From Tidjanibacter sp. (GTDB taxonomy: Bacteria; Bacteroidota; Bacteroidia; Bacteroidales; Rikenellaceae), in assembly GCA_017628675.1 (NCBI GenBank), contig JAGBYS010000037.1, positions 1 through 7,682 of the forward strand: a stretch of 7,682 nucleotides of DNA. The letters are read 5' to 3'. Every line of letters starts with the position of its first letter. Positions within the stretch are counted from its first letter, which is position 1. A program made the position numbers and the translations under genes. The notes beneath the pieces are model-generated. The model was given only the letters and a program-made list of their open reading frames with translations. It was not told where the DNA came from and did not search any database. Shown in pieces: positions 6,015-7,682 of this stretch.

Positions 6015-6048
6015 TTTGCTCCAAAGATACGAAATTTTTGTATATTTG
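6015..6048 (+). promoter_or_regulatory. Promoter of the menA-like/CPBP unit
   Basis: TTTG (6015-6018), a 22-nt spacer, then TATATTTG (6041-6048), a perfect TAnnTTTG -7 box. The spacer is slightly longer than the usual 19-21 nt. The transcript start would fall near 6055, about 26 nt before the ATG at 6081. The footprint contains the whole luxS -7 box on the other strand. Confidence 0.6.
6022..6029 (-). promoter_or_regulatory. -7 promoter box of the luxS unit
   Basis: TATCTTTG on the minus strand, a perfect TAnnTTTG match 27 nt before the luxS ATG at 5994. No TTTG is seen at the usual -33 distance. It lies 11 bp from the divergent -7 box at 6041-6048. It is the only clear promoter for the luxS-nucleosidase-rpiB-cyclophilin series. 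Confidence 0.65.
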
Positions 6049-6080
6049 TGGTTGTAAATTAAGTAAACAGTTGAACTTTT

Positions 6081-7025
6081 ATGGCAAAACACACGCTCAA
6101 AGAGTGGTATCTGGCCAATCGCCACTGGTCTTTCCCCGCTTCGGCTATGCCCGTTGCATCCACCATCGCTTACCTCTTCTGGGTATCCAAGACCCTTCCC
6201 GAGGCTCCTCAAATCAACCTCCTGTATGGTCTGTTGGCTCTGGTGGGAATCATCGTTTTCCATGCTGCCGGCAATGTGCTGAGCGACCACAACGATTTCC
6301 GCAAGGGTGTCGATACGCCCGATAATGCAATGATGTTGCCTCTGGTGAATGGCTCTTTCAAAGCCTCGGAGTTTAAACGCTATGGCCTTGTGCTTCTGCT
6401 TGTTGGATGCGTGATTGGTGTAGGACTACTGTTGCTCACCAAGAGCGTTGAACTGCTCTGGGTTGGTGTGGCTGGTGGACTTCTGACCGTTCTCTACTCT
6501 TTCCTCAAGTATCGCTCGCTCGGCGATGTGGTAATCCTTTTGAACTATGCTGTTCTTCCCATTATGGGTACTTCGCTTGTCACCATCGGCTCGATTGATT
6601 GGTCGGCAATGGTGCTTGTTGTGCCCCTGGGCCTTATCACCGACTCCATACTACATATTAATAACGCGCGTGACGCGGTGAGCGACCGTGCGGCAGGCAT
6701 CCACACCTTTGCTATGCGCATTGGTCCCAAGGCGTCGGTGGCTCTCTACAAGGCCGAACTGGTTATTCCCTTTGTGTGGGTTGTTGTGGCAGTGGTTATG
6801 GGGTGGCTCCCAGTGTTTTCGATTCTTGTCTTTGCTGTGGGTAAGGTAGCACTTGGTATGGCCAAGACCTCCTCGAAACTCCTCTCGGAGGGTGCGGCAG
6901 CTGTGGCTACTCTCGATCAGCAGAGTGCGGCTCTTCAGGCTAAGTTCAGCCTGCTGATGATCCTATCGCTTGTTGTGAGCGCACTTGTAGGTTGGGGACC
7001 CGTGGGCAATATTCCTCTGTTTTAA
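6081..7025 (+). CDS. menA: UbiA-family prenyltransferase, MenA-type (1,4-dihydroxy-2-naphthoate prenyltransferase)
   Basis: 314 aa, hydrophobic, with about eight or nine predicted membrane segments (for example 46-64, 101-120, 124-141, 149-170, 176-192, 226-241, 243-260, 289-305). It should attach a polyprenyl chain to 1,4-dihydroxy-2-naphthoate at the inner membrane, the step before methylation to menaquinone. Both Asp-rich motifs have the MenA form: NVLSDHNDFRKGVD (Asn65, Asp69, Asp72, Asp78; compare NxxxDxxDxxKGxD), which binds the prenyl diphosphate through Mg2+, and NNARDAVSDRAAGIHTFAMRIG (Asn194, Arg197, Asp198, Asp202). A different aromatic acceptor cannot be excluded, since no other men gene is in the window. 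The ATG at 6081 is the first in-frame start after the promoter. Confidence 0.85.
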   Translation: MAKHTLKEWYLANRHWSFPASAMPVASTIAYLFWVSKTLPEAPQINLLYGLLALVGIIVFHAAGNVLSDHNDFRKGVDTPDNAMMLPLVNGSFKASEFKRYGLVLLLVGCVIGVGLLLLTKSVELLWVGVAGGLLTVLYSFLKYRSLGDVVILLNYAVLPIMGTSLVTIGSIDWSAMVLVVPLGLITDSILHINNARDAVSDRAAGIHTFAMRIGPKASVALYKAELVIPFVWVVVAVVMGWLPVFSILVFAVGKVALGMAKTSSKLLSEGAAAVATLDQQSAALQAKFSLLMILSLVVSALVGWGPVGNIPLF

Positions 7026-7038
7026 CCTCTTCGGATAA

Positions 7039-7659
7039 GTGAAAAAGATTGTAATACCCATCCTTGTTGCGGCCCTGCTGTGGTTTGCGATGTTCAGCCC
7101 CTGGACCGCACCACACCTTAACTTCTGGCTGGATATGGCCACCTCGGGAGTTATCCTTTCGTGCCTCAGTTTCGCCTATGGAAAAGGACTTTGGCAGTCG
7201 ATCAAGGGGAATTTTCGCTGGAGCGACATTCCGCTTGGTGTGCTGATTGGCGCTGCGCTGTGGGCTATCTTTTGGGTGGGCGACAAGGTTGCAGTGTGGA
7301 TGTTCCCCTTTGCCGGCGGCGAGATAGGCTCCATCTACGCAATGCGTGACGGCACGAGCCACATCCTTATAGGGCTCTTATTGCTCTTTGTGGTGGGTCC
7401 TGCTGAGGAACTCTTCTGGCGCGGATATGTCCAGGAACAGATGGGGCACAAGTGGGGCCCGTGGGCGGCATTCTTTGCCACGGCGGCCATCTATACCCTC
7501 GTTCACATCTGGTCGCTCAACTTTATGCTCCTTGTGGCGGCGGCTGTGGCGGGCGGCATCTGGGGCCTGCTGTATAGGCTCTACCCCCAGAGACTCGGTG
7601 CGCTGATTATCTCCCACGCCGTGTGGGACGCGGCAGTGTTTGTCATCTTTCCGATATAG
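7039..7659 (+). CDS. CPBP family intramembrane metalloprotease/glutamic endopeptidase
   Basis: 206 aa, hydrophobic, with about six membrane segments. The three CPBP (CAAX protease and bacteriocin-processing, Abi) motifs are present: EELFWRG (Glu123, Glu124, Arg128), YTLVH (His156, Tyr in place of the usual Phe) and ISHAVWD (His193, Asp197). This arrangement matches the Rce1-type active site within the membrane. Members process prenylated or membrane peptides, or serve in bacteriocin immunity; the substrate here is unknown. The start is a GTG at 7039, 13 bp after the prenyltransferase stop, followed by KKIVIPILVAALLWF, which suits a first membrane segment. The next Met is at residue 18, inside that segment. 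It is likely co-transcribed with the menA-like gene. Confidence 0.88.
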   Translation: MKKIVIPILVAALLWFAMFSPWTAPHLNFWLDMATSGVILSCLSFAYGKGLWQSIKGNFRWSDIPLGVLIGAALWAIFWVGDKVAVWMFPFAGGEIGSIYAMRDGTSHILIGLLLLFVVGPAEELFWRGYVQEQMGHKWGPWAAFFATAAIYTLVHIWSLNFMLLVAAAVAGGIWGLLYRLYPQRLGALIISHAVWDAAVFVIFPI

Positions 7660-7661
7660 CG

Positions 7662-7682
7662 GTCAGTTGTCAGTAATCAGTC
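7662..7682. repeat. Start of a GTCAGTT-type heptad repeat (cut by window end)
   Basis: Three consecutive 7-nt units, GTCAGTT, GTCAGTA and ATCAGTC, begin two bases after the TAG of the CPBP gene and run to the last base of the window. The period and position (right after a stop codon) match the other two heptad elements, but the unit sequence differs. Its full length is not visible. Confidence 0.6.

Noticed and set aside
5995..6024. TTG start ten codons upstream of luxS.
   Set aside because: The TTG is part of the TATCTTTG promoter box, so it would not be in the mRNA. LuxS proteins normally begin near the chosen ATG.
7378..7617. Small minus-strand open frame inside the CPBP gene.
   Set aside because: It lies wholly opposite a gene with all three CPBP motifs and has no promoter or recognisable content.

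Overview
The window looks like chromosomal DNA of a gut-type Bacteroidales bacterium. The reasons are GC-rich genes separated by AT-rich spacers, -7 promoter boxes of the TAnnTTTG type, no visible Shine-Dalgarno sequences, a DUF4434 protein beside a secreted S9 peptidase, and heptanucleotide repeats in the spacers. An Alistipes/Rikenellaceae-like source is my best guess, but it rests on general gene style and not on a marker gene.

Three transcription units can be read. Unit 1 (minus strand, about 6022 down to 3844) starts at a TATCTTTG promoter and runs luxS (S-ribosylhomocysteine lyase), an MTA/SAH nucleosidase, rpiB (ribose-5-phosphate isomerase B) and a cyclophilin, ending at a 12-bp-stem terminator. 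luxS and the nucleosidase are 3 bp apart. Together they detoxify S-adenosylhomocysteine to homocysteine and release DPD, the precursor of autoinducer-2. Unit 2 (minus strand, about 3768 down to 120) has its own TATCTTTG box and carries an exported DUF4434 TIM-barrel-like protein with a C-terminal discoidin-like domain, then an exported S9-family (DPP IV-like) serine peptidase, ending at a long GC-rich hairpin. Unit 3 (plus strand, 6041 to the end) leaves divergently from luxS and carries a MenA-type UbiA prenyltransferase (menaquinone synthesis) and a CPBP intramembrane protease.

Two things are not explained by ordinary genes. First, bases 1-284 form a near-perfect palindrome centred on the peptidase terminator; it even duplicates the last 13 codons of the peptidase in inverted orientation. 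I think a fold-back assembly artefact at a contig end is most likely. Second, the spacers directly after stop codons carry a mosaic element made of 7-bp units (GTCTAAA-type, AACTTTC-type) around a shared 19-nt core; it occurs after the S9 peptidase gene and after rpiB. A different heptad (GTCAGTT-type) starts right after the last gene. All visible units keep a period of 7, which suggests a dispersed genome-specific repeat family.

No spacer exceeds 300 bp apart from the palindrome region. I see no tRNA, rRNA, CRISPR array, IS element or defence system. The window is mostly housekeeping genes with unusual intergenic structure.
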